Shown here: positions 1-9,559 of the stretch, in pieces
How the letters are laid out: the number at the start of each line of letters is the position of its first letter
How positions within the stretch are numbered: position 1 is the first letter of the stretch
From: Pirellulales bacterium
GTDB taxonomy: Bacteria; Planctomycetota; Planctomycetia; Pirellulales; JAEUIK01
DNA: 64,000 nucleotides
Direction: 5' to 3'
Assembly: GCA_019694435.1 (NCBI GenBank)
Contig: JAIBBZ010000008.1
Span: forward strand, 1-64,000
Notes under the pieces: generated by a model
What the model was told of the DNA's origin: nothing
The model's input: the letters and a program-made list of their open reading frames with translations, nothing else
The model's database searches: none
Translations under genes and position numbers: made by a program

Positions 1-3000
1 AGCGTGTTTGTCGACGAGCTTCGCTACCCGACGAGCGTGGCGGCTTGGGGACGCGGTGTCTTGATCTGCGCCGCACCCGACATTCTGTACGCCGAAGATA
101 CCGACGGCGACGACGTGGCCGACCGGCGCGAAGTGCTCTTCACTGGTTTCAGCACCGGGAATCCGCAGCACCAGATGAACGGGCTGCAGCGCGGGCTCGA
201 CGGATGGTTTTACTGCGCCAACGGCCACAGCGAAGGCGAGGTGCGATCGACCAAGACGGGGCAAACGGTCGAAGTCAGCGGTCGCGACTTCCGCATCGAT
301 CCGGCCACGGGCAGCATCGAGACCGAAATCGGCTCGACGCAATTCATTCGCAGCCGCGACGATTGGGGAAATTGGTTCGGCAACAACAACATCGATCCCC
401 TTTGGCATTACGTGCTCGAAGAGCGCTATTTGCGCCGCAATCCGCACGTGCCATATCCCGACGCGCGTAATCCCGTGCCCGACGAACCGGGGTCCGCGCC
501 CGTTTACGCTCGCAGCCGTACGCTCGAGCGCTTCAACGATCTGCACACGGCCGACCATTTCACTTCGGCGTGCAGCACGATTCTGTACCGCGACGAGCTG
601 CTCGGCGCCGCATGGGCGAGCAGCTCGTTCGTGAGCGAACCAGTGCACAATCTCGTGCATCGCGAAGTGGTGCGCGACGACGGGCTTTCGCTGGCCAGTC
701 GCCGAGCGGCCGACGAAGCGACGAGCGAGTTTCTCGCGTCGACCGACAGTTTCTTCCGCCCCACGATGGTCAATACGGGGCCCGATGGTGCACTGTGGGT
801 GGCCGATATGTACCGGTTGGTGATTGAGCATCCCGAGTGGATTCCCGCCGAGGCGCAGGCCCGGTACGATTTGCGCTCCGGCAGCGACCGCGGGCGGATC
901 TATCGCCTGTACCCGGTCGGTTCGCGGCCGCGTCCGATCGTGCGGCTGTCCGAGCTGTCGCCGGTCGAACTCGTCACGGCACTCGATTCGCCCAACGGAC
1001 CACAGCGCGACCTGGCCGCGCAGCTCCTGGTCGAACGCGCCGACGAGGCAATGCGGGAACCCCTGCGCAAGCTGGCCACCGGCGCGAAGCGCCCGCAGGT
1101 GAGGGTTCAGGCTTTGTATGTGCTCGACCGGCTCGGCGCTCTGGATGCGGGCGTGCTCGCCACGGCACTGGTCGACGATCATCCCGAGGTTCGGCGCAAT
1201 GCCTTGCGTCTGGCCGAACCGCAATTGGCCCGCCTTTCGCCCACTGGCGGCAGCGTGGACGCCCTGGGCGCCGCGGTGCTCGGCCGATGCGATGACGCCA
1301 ATCCCAAGGTCCGGCTGCAGTTGGCATGCACGCTGGGCGCCTGGCCTCACGCCGAGGCCGGGCGGGCGCTGGCGCGGCTGGCCATGCGCGACCAGGACCA
1401 CCCTTGGCTGCTGGCGGCGGTCGCATCGTCGGCGCCGTTGGTGATCGACTCGCTCGTCGAGGCGTTAGCGTACGAGGCGGAAAAATCGCCTCCTCCGCCG
1501 CAACTCGTCACCGATCTGCTCGCCACGGCCACGGCCTTGGACCGCACCGACGTGTTGGGACGCCTGCTTGCCGTGATCGTGCGTCGTAGCGACGCGGGAT
1601 ACGAGACCTGGCAGTTGGAAGCGCTGGCCGGGCTGCTCGAGGCACTCGACCGCCGCAAACTTGCCGTCGATCAATTCGTGGCCTCACATGCGCAGTCGCT
1701 GCCCGGCCTCGCGCGAGACCTGCCCCAAGCACTCGACGATGCCCGCGCGACGGCGGCTGCCGAGAGCGCACCGCTCGAGCAGCGCCTGGCGGCCATCCGG
1801 CTACTGTCTCATGCGCTCGAGGGGCCGTCGAATGCGGTCGGTGTCTTGACGTCGTTGCTCGGCGCTCAGCAGCCTGCCCAATTGCAAGCCGCAGCGGTCG
1901 AGGCCCTGACCGAGTCGCGCGGTGGCGAAGTGCCGCGAGCATTGTTCGCTGCCTGGCGCTCGTACTCGCCGCCGGTGCGTTCGGCCATACTCGACGCGAT
2001 GCTGCGCCGGGCCCAATGGGTCGACGCTTGCCTCGACGCCCTCGAACAAGGCACGCTGGCGGTGACTGAGCTCGACGCATTCCGGCGGCAGCGACTGTTG
2101 GAAAACACCCGGGCGGCCGTGCGCGAACGGGCCGGCAAATTGCTGGCCGCGCAGTCGCAGCCTCGGCGCGCCATCGTCGAGCAATACCGCCCTGCCTTGG
2201 AGTTGGTGGGCAACGCCGATGCGGGCCGCGAAGTCTTCCGCAACCGCTGTGCCGTGTGCCACAAGTTCGAGGGCTACGGTCAACTGGTCGGGCCCGACCT
2301 GAGCGCCTTGGTCGATAAATCGTCCGAAGCGCTGCTCACGGCGATTCTCGACCCCAACCGCGCAGTCGAATCGCGGTTCGTCAATTACACCGCCGTGACC
2401 GCCGACGGCCTGACATTGACCGGTCTGCTGGCGGCCGAGACCGACGGCTCGATTACGCTCCTGGCCCAGGAAGGCAAAGAGCACGTCGTGCTGCGGACAC
2501 AGCTCGAGGCGTTGGAGAGCGCCGGCAAATCGTTGATGCCCGAAGGCTTGGAAAAGGACATCGCCCCGCAAGCGATGGCTGACTTGCTCGCCTACCTGCG
2601 CGCCGTGGTGCCTGCGCCCAAGCAGTTCGAGGGCAACGCGCCGGCCTTGGTCGAGGTCGACGCTTTGCGAGGCGAGCTGTTCTGCCTGGCGAATAATGCC
2701 GAGATTTACGGCCAGACGCTCGTGTTCGAGCCCAGCGGCAACTTGGGATATTGGAGCAGCAGCGACGACCGGGCCATTTGGACCCTGAACGTCCAGCGCG
2801 CCGCGCGCTACGCGGTGATGCTCGAATGGGCCTGCGACAACGGCGTCGCCGGAAATGAGTTTCTGATCGAAGTCGAGGGCCAGCGGCTCGCGGGCAAGGT
2901 CGAAGGCACGGGCTCCTGGAGCGACTACACGCGCCAGACGGTGGGCGAGTTGCGGCTGACGCCCGGCCAGCATCGCCTGGGCATGCGCGCCAGCGGCACG

Positions 3001-3057
3001 ATCCAAGGGGCTCTGTTCGACCTCAAGTCGATCACGCTACGTCCCGTAGGAAAGTGA
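1..3057 (+). CDS. PVC-type heme-binding HEAT-repeat protein (5' truncated)
   Basis: The reading frame is open from the first base, so the gene begins before the window; about 1,018 residues are visible. The N-terminal part (to about residue 300) resembles the beta-propeller 'membrane-bound dehydrogenase' domain of planctomycetes (DGDDVADRREV, NGLQRGLDGW, DGALWVADMYR). A long helical stretch of HEAT-like repeats follows (about 320-730). A cytochrome c motif, C-AVC-H, lies near residue 750, with the rest of a c-type heme domain up to about 870. A C-terminal beta-rich, carbohydrate-binding-like domain ends the protein. Such proteins are exported and are thought to take part in periplasmic electron transfer and sugar or polymer oxidation; the substrate cannot be read here. 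The stop lies just before the MFS gene, which suggests co-transcription. Confidence 0.85.
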   Translation, partial: SVFVDELRYPTSVAAWGRGVLICAAPDILYAEDTDGDDVADRREVLFTGFSTGNPQHQMNGLQRGLDGWFYCANGHSEGEVRSTKTGQTVEVSGRDFRIDPATGSIETEIGSTQFIRSRDDWGNWFGNNNIDPLWHYVLEERYLRRNPHVPYPDARNPVPDEPGSAPVYARSRTLERFNDLHTADHFTSACSTILYRDELLGAAWASSSFVSEPVHNLVHREVVRDDGLSLASRRAADEATSEFLASTDSFFRPTMVNTGPDGALWVADMYRLVIEHPEWIPAEAQARYDLRSGSDRGRIYRLYPVGSRPRPIVRLSELSPVELVTALDSPNGPQRDLAAQLLVERADEAMREPLRKLATGAKRPQVRVQALYVLDRLGALDAGVLATALVDDHPEVRRNALRLAEPQLARLSPTGGSVDALGAAVLGRCDDANPKVRLQLACTLGAWPHAEAGRALARLAMRDQDHPWLLAAVASSAPLVIDSLVEALAYEAEKSPPPPQLVTDLLATATALDRTDVLGRLLAVIVRRSDAGYETWQLEALAGLLEALDRRKLAVDQFVASHAQSLPGLARDLPQALDDARATAAAESAPLEQRLAAIRLLSHALEGPSNAVGVLTSLLGAQQPAQLQAAAVEALTESRGGEVPRALFAAWRSYSPPVRSAILDAMLRRAQWVDACLDALEQGTLAVTELDAFRRQRLLENTRAAVRERAGKLLAAQSQPRRAIVEQYRPALELVGNADAGREVFRNRCAVCHKFEGYGQLVGPDLSALVDKSSEALLTAILDPNRAVESRFVNYTAVTADGLTLTGLLAAETDGSITLLAQEGKEHVVLRTQLEALESAGKSLMPEGLEKDIAPQAMADLLAYLRAVVPAPKQFEGNAPALVEVDALRGELFCLANNAEIYGQTLVFEPSGNLGYWSSSDDRAIWTLNVQRAARYAVMLEWACDNGVAGNEFLIEVEGQRLAGKVEGTGSWSDYTRQTVGELRLTPGQHRLGMRASGTIQGALFDLKSITLRPVGK

Positions 3058-3059
3058 CG

Positions 3060-4295
3060 ATGACCGACGCCGCCGCAGAAGGTGCTCAACAGGACGAGGC
3101 GAGCGCCGCCGGCGAATCGACCGCAGGCGGCGCTCGATCGCTGCCCCGGGCGGTCAAGCTGCTGGGCTGGGCGAGCTTTGCCAACGACGTGGCGACCGAA
3201 GCGGTGTTTCCCTTGCTGCCGCTGTTCGTGACCGAGGTTCTCGGCGGCGGCAAGAAACAACTCGGCCTGATCGAAGGCGTCGCCGATAGTACGGCCAGCC
3301 TGCTCAAGCTGGCCAGCGGCGCATGGTCCGATCGGCTGCAACAACGCAAGGGGCTGATCGTCGTGGGCTATGTGCTGGCCGCGGCCGTGCGCCCGCTGCT
3401 TGGTCTGGCCCAGGCGCCTTGGCACGTGCTGGCTGTTCGCGGTGTCGACCGGGTCGGCAAGGGCCTGCGCACGGCGCCGCGCGACGCGCTGATCGCCGAC
3501 GTCACGCCCCCCGAACAACGCGGCGCGGCGTTTGGCTATCACCGGGCCATGGATCATCTTGGCGCGGCGCTCGGGCCGCTCTTGGCGACCGCCTTTCTCT
3601 GGTTCCGGCCGCAAGACTTGCGCACGCTGTTCTTGCTCACGGCGCTGCCGGGGCTGGCCGTGGTGGCGATCGTGGTTTTCGGCCTGCGAGAACCGGCGCG
3701 ACACGTGATCGCGACGCCGCCCGAGGCCGCGACGCGCGGGCCGCTGACGCGCAATTTTCTCGCGTACCTCGCCATCTTGTGCCTGTTCACGCTGGGCAAC
3801 TCGAGCGATGCGTTTCTCCTGGTCCGGGCCAGCGAACTCGGCGTGACCGCAGGCTGGCTGCCGGGGCTCTGGCTCACCTTCAGCCTGCTCAAGGGCGTCG
3901 GCAATTTGGGCATGGGGCCCGCGGTCCAGCGGATCGGTCCCCGGCGCTTGATTCGCGTCGGCTGGGTTTGCTATGCCCTGGTTTACGGGGGCTTTGCGCT
4001 GGCCACACAGTGGTGGCATGCCTGGCTGCTGTTTGCCGCGTATGCGATCTTCTACGCACTGACCGAGCCTGCGGAAAAGACGCTGGTCGCCAACCTGGTG
4101 GCGGCGCAGCAGCGCGGGCAGGCCTTTGGCTGGTTCAATTTCTCGTTGGGGGTCGCGGCGCTCCCGGCTAGCCTGTTGTTCGGCTGGCTCTACGACGAGT
4201 ATGGCGCCGCTGGCGCCTTTGGCTTTGGTGCGGGCGTGGCGATCTTCGCGGCCGTGCTGCTAGGCCTCGTACACGAATCGCGGGGGGATGCATGA
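3060..4295 (+). CDS. MFS transporter
   Basis: About 411 residues with about 12 hydrophobic segments, the normal size for a major facilitator. The conserved loop DRVGKGLRTAPRDALIADV, then PPEQRGAAFGYHRAMDH, is typical of a bacterial MFS group of unknown substrate. ATG 3060 is preferred because AGGAAA at 3048-3053 sits 6 bases before it; a GTG at 3054, overlapping the upstream TGA, is the alternative. The gene touches the cytochrome gene upstream and overlaps the next gene by ATGA, so the three are probably one transcript. The substrate is unknown; export of a small molecule or sugar is only a guess. Confidence 0.85.
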   Translation: MTDAAAEGAQQDEASAAGESTAGGARSLPRAVKLLGWASFANDVATEAVFPLLPLFVTEVLGGGKKQLGLIEGVADSTASLLKLASGAWSDRLQQRKGLIVVGYVLAAAVRPLLGLAQAPWHVLAVRGVDRVGKGLRTAPRDALIADVTPPEQRGAAFGYHRAMDHLGAALGPLLATAFLWFRPQDLRTLFLLTALPGLAVVAIVVFGLREPARHVIATPPEAATRGPLTRNFLAYLAILCLFTLGNSSDAFLLVRASELGVTAGWLPGLWLTFSLLKGVGNLGMGPAVQRIGPRRLIRVGWVCYALVYGGFALATQWWHAWLLFAAYAIFYALTEPAEKTLVANLVAAQQRGQAFGWFNFSLGVAALPASLLFGWLYDEYGAAGAFGFGAGVAIFAAVLLGLVHESRGDA

Positions 4296-4693
4296 CCGAT
4301 AACGAGTTTCTCGCCGGGTTCGTGAACTGCACGATCCCACGGGCAGAATGGTCGCACGAGGCCCATGTCCGTATGGCTTGGCTTTACCTGCGGCAAATGC
4401 CGTACGACGAAGCCGTTGCCTTGGTGCGCGCCGGTATCCAGCGCTACAACCACACCGTCGGTTCCGGCCAGGGCTATCACGAGACGGTGACCGTCGCCTT
4501 CGTGCGCCTGATCGATGCGCGCGTGAATCGCGATGCCAATGCAGGCGAGAAGTTCCCCGACTTCCTCGCGCGCTGCCCTGAGCTGGTCGATCGCGAGCGG
4601 CCGATCCTGCACGAATATTACCGGCCCGAAACGCTGGATTCGGACGCGGCCCGGGACAGCTTTGTCGAGCCGGACCGTTCTCCCCTACCCTGA
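4292..4693 (+). CDS. Small conserved hypothetical protein
   Basis: A 133-residue soluble protein with no signal peptide or membrane segment. It starts at an ATG that overlaps the MFS stop codon (ATGA at 4292-4295), so translation is probably coupled; a G-run at 4282-4287 may serve as ribosome binding site. Conserved-looking patches are WSHEAHVRMAWLYL near the N-terminus and YNHTVGSGQGYHETVT in the middle, rich in His, which could suggest a metal or ligand site. The look is of a conserved alpha-helical family of unknown function found in many bacteria. No function is assigned. Confidence 0.7.
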   Translation: MTDNEFLAGFVNCTIPRAEWSHEAHVRMAWLYLRQMPYDEAVALVRAGIQRYNHTVGSGQGYHETVTVAFVRLIDARVNRDANAGEKFPDFLARCPELVDRERPILHEYYRPETLDSDAARDSFVEPDRSPLP

Positions 4694-4728
4694 TATCGTC
4701 GATCGAGGCCACGGCGGCCGCGCTGCGG

Positions 4729-5850
4729 CTAGTTCAGATCGACGTCCGAGAGACGCTTCTGGAACACCGTCTCCGAGATCCGATTGCTGGCCCCGAAGCC
4801 GTTATGACCAACGCGGCAGGCCAGCTTCGGTTTGACCCACACGGCGTCGATCGTCGTGGGGACCAACGGCTGGGCACATTCCAACGCGTGCAATTCGGCG
4901 AAGATCGCTTCGCGGACCTTCGGAGCGATGTACTGGTTGCTGACGGTGCCGACCACCTGCAGCTTTTCCTTGACCACGGCGGCCAGCACCAGCGAGCTGA
5001 ATCCGCTGCTGCCTTGCGGCTTGTAGCCGACGACCAGGCAGTCGAGCTTGTGGCGACGTTTCGGCAGATTCTCAGGCGCATAAGGATCGACCGGTTCCTC
5101 CAGATCGCCTGAGTTGTCCTGGTTTTCGTCGTCGGCGTTCTTGCCCGTCATCTTCTCCATGGCCTCTTCCATGTTCATGTCCTCGTCGTTCGCGTTGTCG
5201 GTAAGGTCGACGACGGCATGAATGAGATTCGGCGCGGCCTCTTCCTCGGGGCCCAGTTCCCAGATCAGGTGATACGGAATTCCTCCGACGACGGCCGGGC
5301 CCATGATGGCCAGGCAGAGCGACCAGACGCCGATGCACACGCGCCGCGATGTGACCGGCAGTTCTACGAAGGTCTGTTTCCACACCTTGAAGGGCCTGAG
5401 CGCAATGTCGAGGAGCTTGAGATCCGAGTCTTCGGCGATCGCCGTCAGGAAAGCGACGAGGTGCACGACGCCGAAGGCGAGCGAGCCGATCACCCACTGA
5501 CCGATTGCCCAATAGGCCCGCGACCAGCTACCCAGGGGAAACAGGAAGCGAGCCCCGATGCTCACAGCCGTGACGACGACCAGGCCGGCCAGCAGCGTCC
5601 AGACCCAGAGCGGAACGCGGCGCGGGTCCCAGGGGTTGGTCGACGCCTGGACCGGCGCTTCTTGCGGATCGACTTCGATGCAAAAGTTGAACTTCGGAAA
5701 CCAGCCGCACTTCAAGCACCACTCGGCCTGCTCTCCCAACCCCGGCGCGGAGCAATGTGGGCACAGGTTCTCCTCGACGAGCATGCCCGCTTCTTCGCCG
5801 CCCAACGGCTGGTCGTCCACAAGCAATTCGTCAGGTAAAGAGGTTGCCAT
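4729..5850 (-). CDS. Zinc-ribbon membrane protein with DNA-ligase-like OB fold
   Basis: A 373-residue protein starting at ATG 5850 (MATSLPDEL); longer in-frame starts upstream add only an unlikely basic tail. Cys30, Cys33, Cys45 and Cys48 form a zinc ribbon (CPHC...CLKC). Three hydrophobic segments follow at about 83-108, 115-145 and 173-200, then a very acidic linker (about 215-265). The last 100 residues (CLVVGYKPQGSSGFSSLVLA, KLQVVGTVS, VWVKPKLACRV, then R-x5-F-x11) match the order and spacing of the C-terminal OB domain of ATP-dependent DNA ligases of the LigD type. There is no nucleotidyltransferase domain and no KxDG lysine, so it is not a ligase. The role of an OB fold on a membrane protein is unknown. 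Gene call confident; OB-fold assignment moderately so. Confidence 0.75.
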   Translation of the reverse strand: MATSLPDELLVDDQPLGGEEAGMLVEENLCPHCSAPGLGEQAEWCLKCGWFPKFNFCIEVDPQEAPVQASTNPWDPRRVPLWVWTLLAGLVVVTAVSIGARFLFPLGSWSRAYWAIGQWVIGSLAFGVVHLVAFLTAIAEDSDLKLLDIALRPFKVWKQTFVELPVTSRRVCIGVWSLCLAIMGPAVVGGIPYHLIWELGPEEEAAPNLIHAVVDLTDNANDEDMNMEEAMEKMTGKNADDENQDNSGDLEEPVDPYAPENLPKRRHKLDCLVVGYKPQGSSGFSSLVLAAVVKEKLQVVGTVSNQYIAPKVREAIFAELHALECAQPLVPTTIDAVWVKPKLACRVGHNGFGASNRISETVFQKRLSDVDLN

Positions 5851-6192
5851 CGATGCTGCCCGCTCGTCGTGGTGATGGTTCTTACAGATGGGGCGATGCC
5901 GCGCCGCGCAGGGTTGCGCGCGAACATCTGCCCCAGGCACCGCTTCTTGGGGAATCTAGGTCCTGCCGCCTGGCCCTGGGGCGGCTGGGAGGGCGACGGC
6001 GATTTCGACGTGCCATGATCCGGACGGGCTGTAGCGGTGCTAGCGGTCATGTCGCCTCGGGTTTTTGGGGGCCGCGAGCCGCAGCCGGCCAAGCCATATA
6101 GGCGCTCGTTTTCCCGGCCGCTACCATCTCGCCGCTTTGCGCGGGCATGCCAGCTCGGCGAGCGTCTTGAACCAACGACCCAGGGACCGGCA
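5851..6192. other. Divergent intergenic region
   Basis: 342 bases between the starts of two divergent genes, so it should hold both promoters. No convincing -35/-10 pair, operator repeat or RNA structure was recognised. Confidence 0.5.
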
Positions 6193-7653
6193 ATGACACG
6201 ACCACAACGGCTGATGTTGGGTGTGGCGCTGCTGGTCAGCGCGGCGACCGTCGTCGACGTGGCAACCACCTGGCTGGCGCGCCGCGACTTGGAAGATTTC
6301 GACCTTGTCGTCGCCGTCGTTGCGGCGGCACTTTCGGGAATCTGCATTCTCCGTCGGGCCGCGGCGATTCGCATCGCGACGACCACGGTCGCGTTTACGA
6401 CGGCGCTGGTGTTGGTGGAGCTCGCGTTCACTGCGCTGGCCGCCTGGTTCGTGCCCGGAAGCGCTGCCGGGCCGTGGTATGTGTGGCCGCCCAATTACAC
6501 GTGCGTCGTCACGCCGGGCGATGCGCTTGGAGTAGCGCCGCAAGGCCGGTTTTCTACCAATGCTCTCGGCCTGCGCGGACCCACGCTGCCGCAACAGGGC
6601 GACTATCGCATTCTCTGTGTCGGCGGCAGCACGACCGAGTGCCTGTATCTCGACGATGCGCGTACCTGGCCCGCCGTGTTGAGTCGCGAGCTAGGCGGTG
6701 CGCGCCGACACGTTTGGGTCGGTAACGCCGGGCGCAGCGGGCTCACGACGGTCGACCATCTGACGTTGCTCGAAAACTGGTCGCCCGCGGCGACCATGGA
6801 CTGCTGGGTCGTGCTCTGCGGCGTCAACGATCTGGGGCTGCAATTGAACGGTACCTATGACGCCGAGGTCGCCCGGTCTTGGGAACGCACGTTTGCTTAT
6901 CGGCGGCCCGGCTGGTCCGCGCCTTGGGCACGACCGTTGTATCGCAATCTCTATACCTGGACCTTGGCCGCGCGCGGGGGCGATCGGCTGAAACGACTCG
7001 TGCGCGGAACCTCGCGCGAAGCGCAGCAGGATGTGAAGGCCGCCTGGCTCGCCCATCTCCGCCGCGAGCGGCAGGCGGGCACTCGAAGCGACGAACTGCC
7101 CGACCTGCAACCGTTCCTCGTGGCGTATGAAAGAAACCTGCGCCGCCTGATCGACCTGGCGCGCCAGCGGCACGTACGGCTGGTGTTTCTGACGCAGCCG
7201 GTGCTTTGGCAAGAGCCTATGTCGAGTGAGCTCGAGGCGTTGTGCTGGGGAGGACGATGCCCTGACGGTCGGTATCGGAGCACGGCCGTCTTGTCGCGCG
7301 CCATGGCGGCCTATAATGACAGGCTGCGGCAGGTCTGTCGCGCTGAGTCCGTAGAATGCGTCGATTTGGCGGAGCAAGTGGCGCCTTCGACGGCAACGTT
7401 TTACGACGATTGCCATTTCAACGATCACGGCGCCGATACCGTCGGACGTCTGGTCGCCGTCCAGGTGGGGCAAGCCCTGCCGCAGGTGTCCGGCGCGCCG
7501 GACGCGCTCCCCGATCCTGTGTACAGCGGCCCCGATACGGCGGAATTTTTCGATCCCTCCTTGGTAGCCCCCCGCTTGACCGAAGTCGTTGTATCCCTTA
7601 GAAATGCGCGGAAATCTGCCAGCCGACCGCACCCTGGTGGAGCGGGCAAGTAG
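6193..7653 (+). CDS. Membrane-anchored SGNH/GDSL-type hydrolase
   Basis: 486 residues from ATG 6193. Two or three hydrophobic segments in the first 90 residues anchor it to the membrane, and the rest should face the periplasm. Block I is CVGGSTTEC with candidate nucleophile Ser146; GNAGRSG is block II, CGVNDLG block III, and DDCHFND near 405-411 supplies the catalytic Asp405 and His408. This is the layout of SGNH esterases and acyltransferases that act on acylated sugars or lipids. The substrate is unknown. The frame is open further upstream to 6037, but that part does not look coding. tRNA-Cys follows 40 bases downstream. Confidence 0.8.
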   Translation: MTRPQRLMLGVALLVSAATVVDVATTWLARRDLEDFDLVVAVVAAALSGICILRRAAAIRIATTTVAFTTALVLVELAFTALAAWFVPGSAAGPWYVWPPNYTCVVTPGDALGVAPQGRFSTNALGLRGPTLPQQGDYRILCVGGSTTECLYLDDARTWPAVLSRELGGARRHVWVGNAGRSGLTTVDHLTLLENWSPAATMDCWVVLCGVNDLGLQLNGTYDAEVARSWERTFAYRRPGWSAPWARPLYRNLYTWTLAARGGDRLKRLVRGTSREAQQDVKAAWLAHLRRERQAGTRSDELPDLQPFLVAYERNLRRLIDLARQRHVRLVFLTQPVLWQEPMSSELEALCWGGRCPDGRYRSTAVLSRAMAAYNDRLRQVCRAESVECVDLAEQVAPSTATFYDDCHFNDHGADTVGRLVAVQVGQALPQVSGAPDALPDPVYSGPDTAEFFDPSLVAPRLTEVVVSLRNARKSASRPHPGGAGK

Positions 7654-7661
7654 CAAGTCAG

Positions 7662-7684
7662 CAGTCGGCCTAATCAGCCGACTG
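7662..7684 (+). other. Inverted repeat between SGNH gene and tRNA-Cys
   Basis: A perfect 8-bp stem (CAGTCGGC / GCCGACTG) with a 7-base loop lies between the hydrolase stop codon and the tRNA. There is no T-run after it, so it is not a classical intrinsic terminator; it may be a processing or pausing hairpin. Confidence 0.4.
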
Positions 7685-7693
7685 ACAACCGAT

Positions 7694-7765
7694 GGCGCCG
7701 TAGCCAAGAGGCTAAGGCAGCGGATTGCAAATCCGCCATCGTGGGTTCGACTCCCACCGGCGCCT
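7694..7765 (+). tRNA. tRNA-Cys (anticodon GCA)
   Basis: The 7-bp acceptor stem GGCGCCG/CGGCGCC, the D arm, the anticodon stem GCGGA/TCCGC with loop TTGCAAA (anticodon GCA), and the T arm GTGGG-TTCGACT-CCCAC all pair. The discriminator base is T (U73), as expected for Cys. CCA is not encoded. Confidence 0.95.
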
Positions 7766-7977
7766 CTTTCTTCTAAAGCATGGTCTGCAAATTGGTTGCG
7801 ACCGGCTTGGTGTGCAGTACGACTCGGCGCGCCGTGGCGAGCGCCAGTCGAAGGAAACGGTCACGCTCACGCGTCTAGCCGGTCTGCCGCCTGTGTGTCA
7901 GGCTCGCCGGTTCAATCGCTTGCAAGCCGGCCTCTGCGGCGAGGCGATGCACCGGAACCTGCCACACCGGCTTTGCG

Positions 7978-8988
7978 TCAAGGAGCTTGCTCGACCGGCG
8001 CAGGGAAACTCGCGCTGCGGATCAAGCCGAGCACGGCCCAAGCGCTGCCCGCGCCAGTGATCGGCACCAGATTCTCGCTCCCGTTTCCTCCTGGTTCTGT
8101 AGGCCGAGAAGCCATCGCCCAGGAGCCGTCCGCGCGCTGCGTCCTGGCCAGAAACGCCTCACCGCGCTCGACGGCCACCTTGCCTGTCGGATCACTGGCA
8201 ATCGTCAAGGCATAGAGCGCTTGGCCGGTTGCCCAAGCGTCGCTGTCCAACCCGGGCGCCTGGGCCCAACCGCCGTCTGCGCGCTGAGAGTCAAGGATGC
8301 GACGAACCATGGGCTCCTGCTCCGCCTGGGGACGATCGAGTCTTGCCCAGAGCACCAGTCGGAGGGCGGTGGACTGCAATTCGTCGTCAGGAGCTGCGGT
8401 GTTCAGCCAGTTGACCGCGTGATCGCGCGCCTGCGTGGCCCGCGCGTCACCGCTCGCGGCAGCCGGCAACACGGCCAAAGTCGCGAGTGCGGTGAGGCTG
8501 ACGTCGGACTCGCCGAAGAGGGGTGGCCTTGTCTTCGGCCAGGCCAACCAGGAGCCCTCGGCGGTTTGCTCATCCTCGAGGGTCGCCAAGATTTTTTTCA
8601 GGCCCTCTTGCGCTGCCGGGGAAGGTGTGGGATCGGCGCTAAGAGCGAGCGCGAAATAGATGGCCTTGGGGCTCGCGGCACGAGGCGCCGCCGCCGGGCG
8701 ATCCATGTGAAACTTGCCGTCCCCCGCCTGCGCGAGCCAAGTCGTCAATTCCAGGAGGAGGGGCTCGTCGATCTTTCGATTGGCCTGCCTCGCTTCCTGC
8801 ATGGCACATACGACCAGGCTGGCATGATGACACGAAGTGCAGTCGTACTCCTGTTTCCAAGCGACCGCGTCACGAGCCAGGAATTCAAGGCCGCGCTGAA
8901 TCGTGTCGGCGTCATCGACCTCGCTCGATTGAGCGTCATGGGCCAGCGCCAGCAGGAGCATGCAATGCAAGACCGCGAGAAGTCGCAT
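7978..8988 (-). CDS. Exported prenyltransferase/squalene-cyclase-fold protein with CxxCH
   Basis: 336 residues from ATG 8988, with a short hydrophobic signal sequence (MRLLAVLHCMLLLALAHDAQ). The body has repeats of the alpha/alpha toroid seen in terpenoid cyclases and prenyltransferases (DGGWAQAPGLDSDAWATGQA, ADGSWAMASRP, QTAEGSWLAWP). The DxDD catalytic motif of squalene-hopene cyclase is not visible, so cyclase activity is doubtful. A CTSCHH motif at Cys50-His54 could bind heme c or another metal. Planctomycetes carry many such proteins of unknown role. It stands alone on this strand, downstream of the phosphatase gene. Confidence 0.75.
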   Translation of the reverse strand: MRLLAVLHCMLLLALAHDAQSSEVDDADTIQRGLEFLARDAVAWKQEYDCTSCHHASLVVCAMQEARQANRKIDEPLLLELTTWLAQAGDGKFHMDRPAAAPRAASPKAIYFALALSADPTPSPAAQEGLKKILATLEDEQTAEGSWLAWPKTRPPLFGESDVSLTALATLAVLPAAASGDARATQARDHAVNWLNTAAPDDELQSTALRLVLWARLDRPQAEQEPMVRRILDSQRADGGWAQAPGLDSDAWATGQALYALTIASDPTGKVAVERGEAFLARTQRADGSWAMASRPTEPGGNGSENLVPITGAGSAWAVLGLIRSASFPAPVEQAP

Positions 8989-9559
8989 GGTGGATACTCC
9001 CAGGTTGTCCAAGGCGGTTATTCTAATCGCTGAGCTGTGGGCGCCCCAAGATTTTCCAGGGAAGGCCGCTAACAGCGAACCTTGTCGTGCTTGCTTGACG
9101 CATCGCGGGAGCGTAGACCATCCTCCCGTTGATTGGCCTCCGGCCCGTGCGATCGGCCGCTTGGGATCCTGCGCCGCCCACGCGGCTGATTGTTGCGCAC
9201 GGCATGTTGACCAGGTACCGAATCACGACCGGGCCCCGAGTTCTCGACGGTCTTGAACGGGGCCTCTACCCTCGCCGGAGCCTCATCGTCGCCGAGGCGT
9301 GCCGGGCATCGCCGTGAAGCGCGGACGCCCACTGGTCGTGCTCGTGATCCCGAACAACGCGGCCAGCACCAGGTGCAAGCGCCGTACGAAAATGCCCTCG
9401 ATTGGAACAACCGCAGTGTCACCAACACACCTGGAAGCGGTCCCCGTAGTCGTCAGAGAAATCGCCAGTTGCGGATCCGCTGTTGCGGTCGCGAGGCTGG
9501 TTGGTGACCGCTTTGGTTTCCAGTCCAAGACGTCACCACACCGAGCGAGCTGGCGTTCG
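8989..9559. other. Intergenic region without recognisable gene
   Basis: 571 bases between two minus-strand genes. Short open frames exist on both strands, but none has a ribosome binding site, a recognisable product or a typical codon pattern. It probably contains the promoter of the squalene-cyclase-like gene. Confidence 0.5.

Noticed and set aside
1801-3006. 401-residue open frame antisense to the cytochrome/HEAT gene
   Set aside because: Lies fully inside a gene with a recognised heme domain; composition (Gln/Arg/His rich) is typical of a shadow frame.
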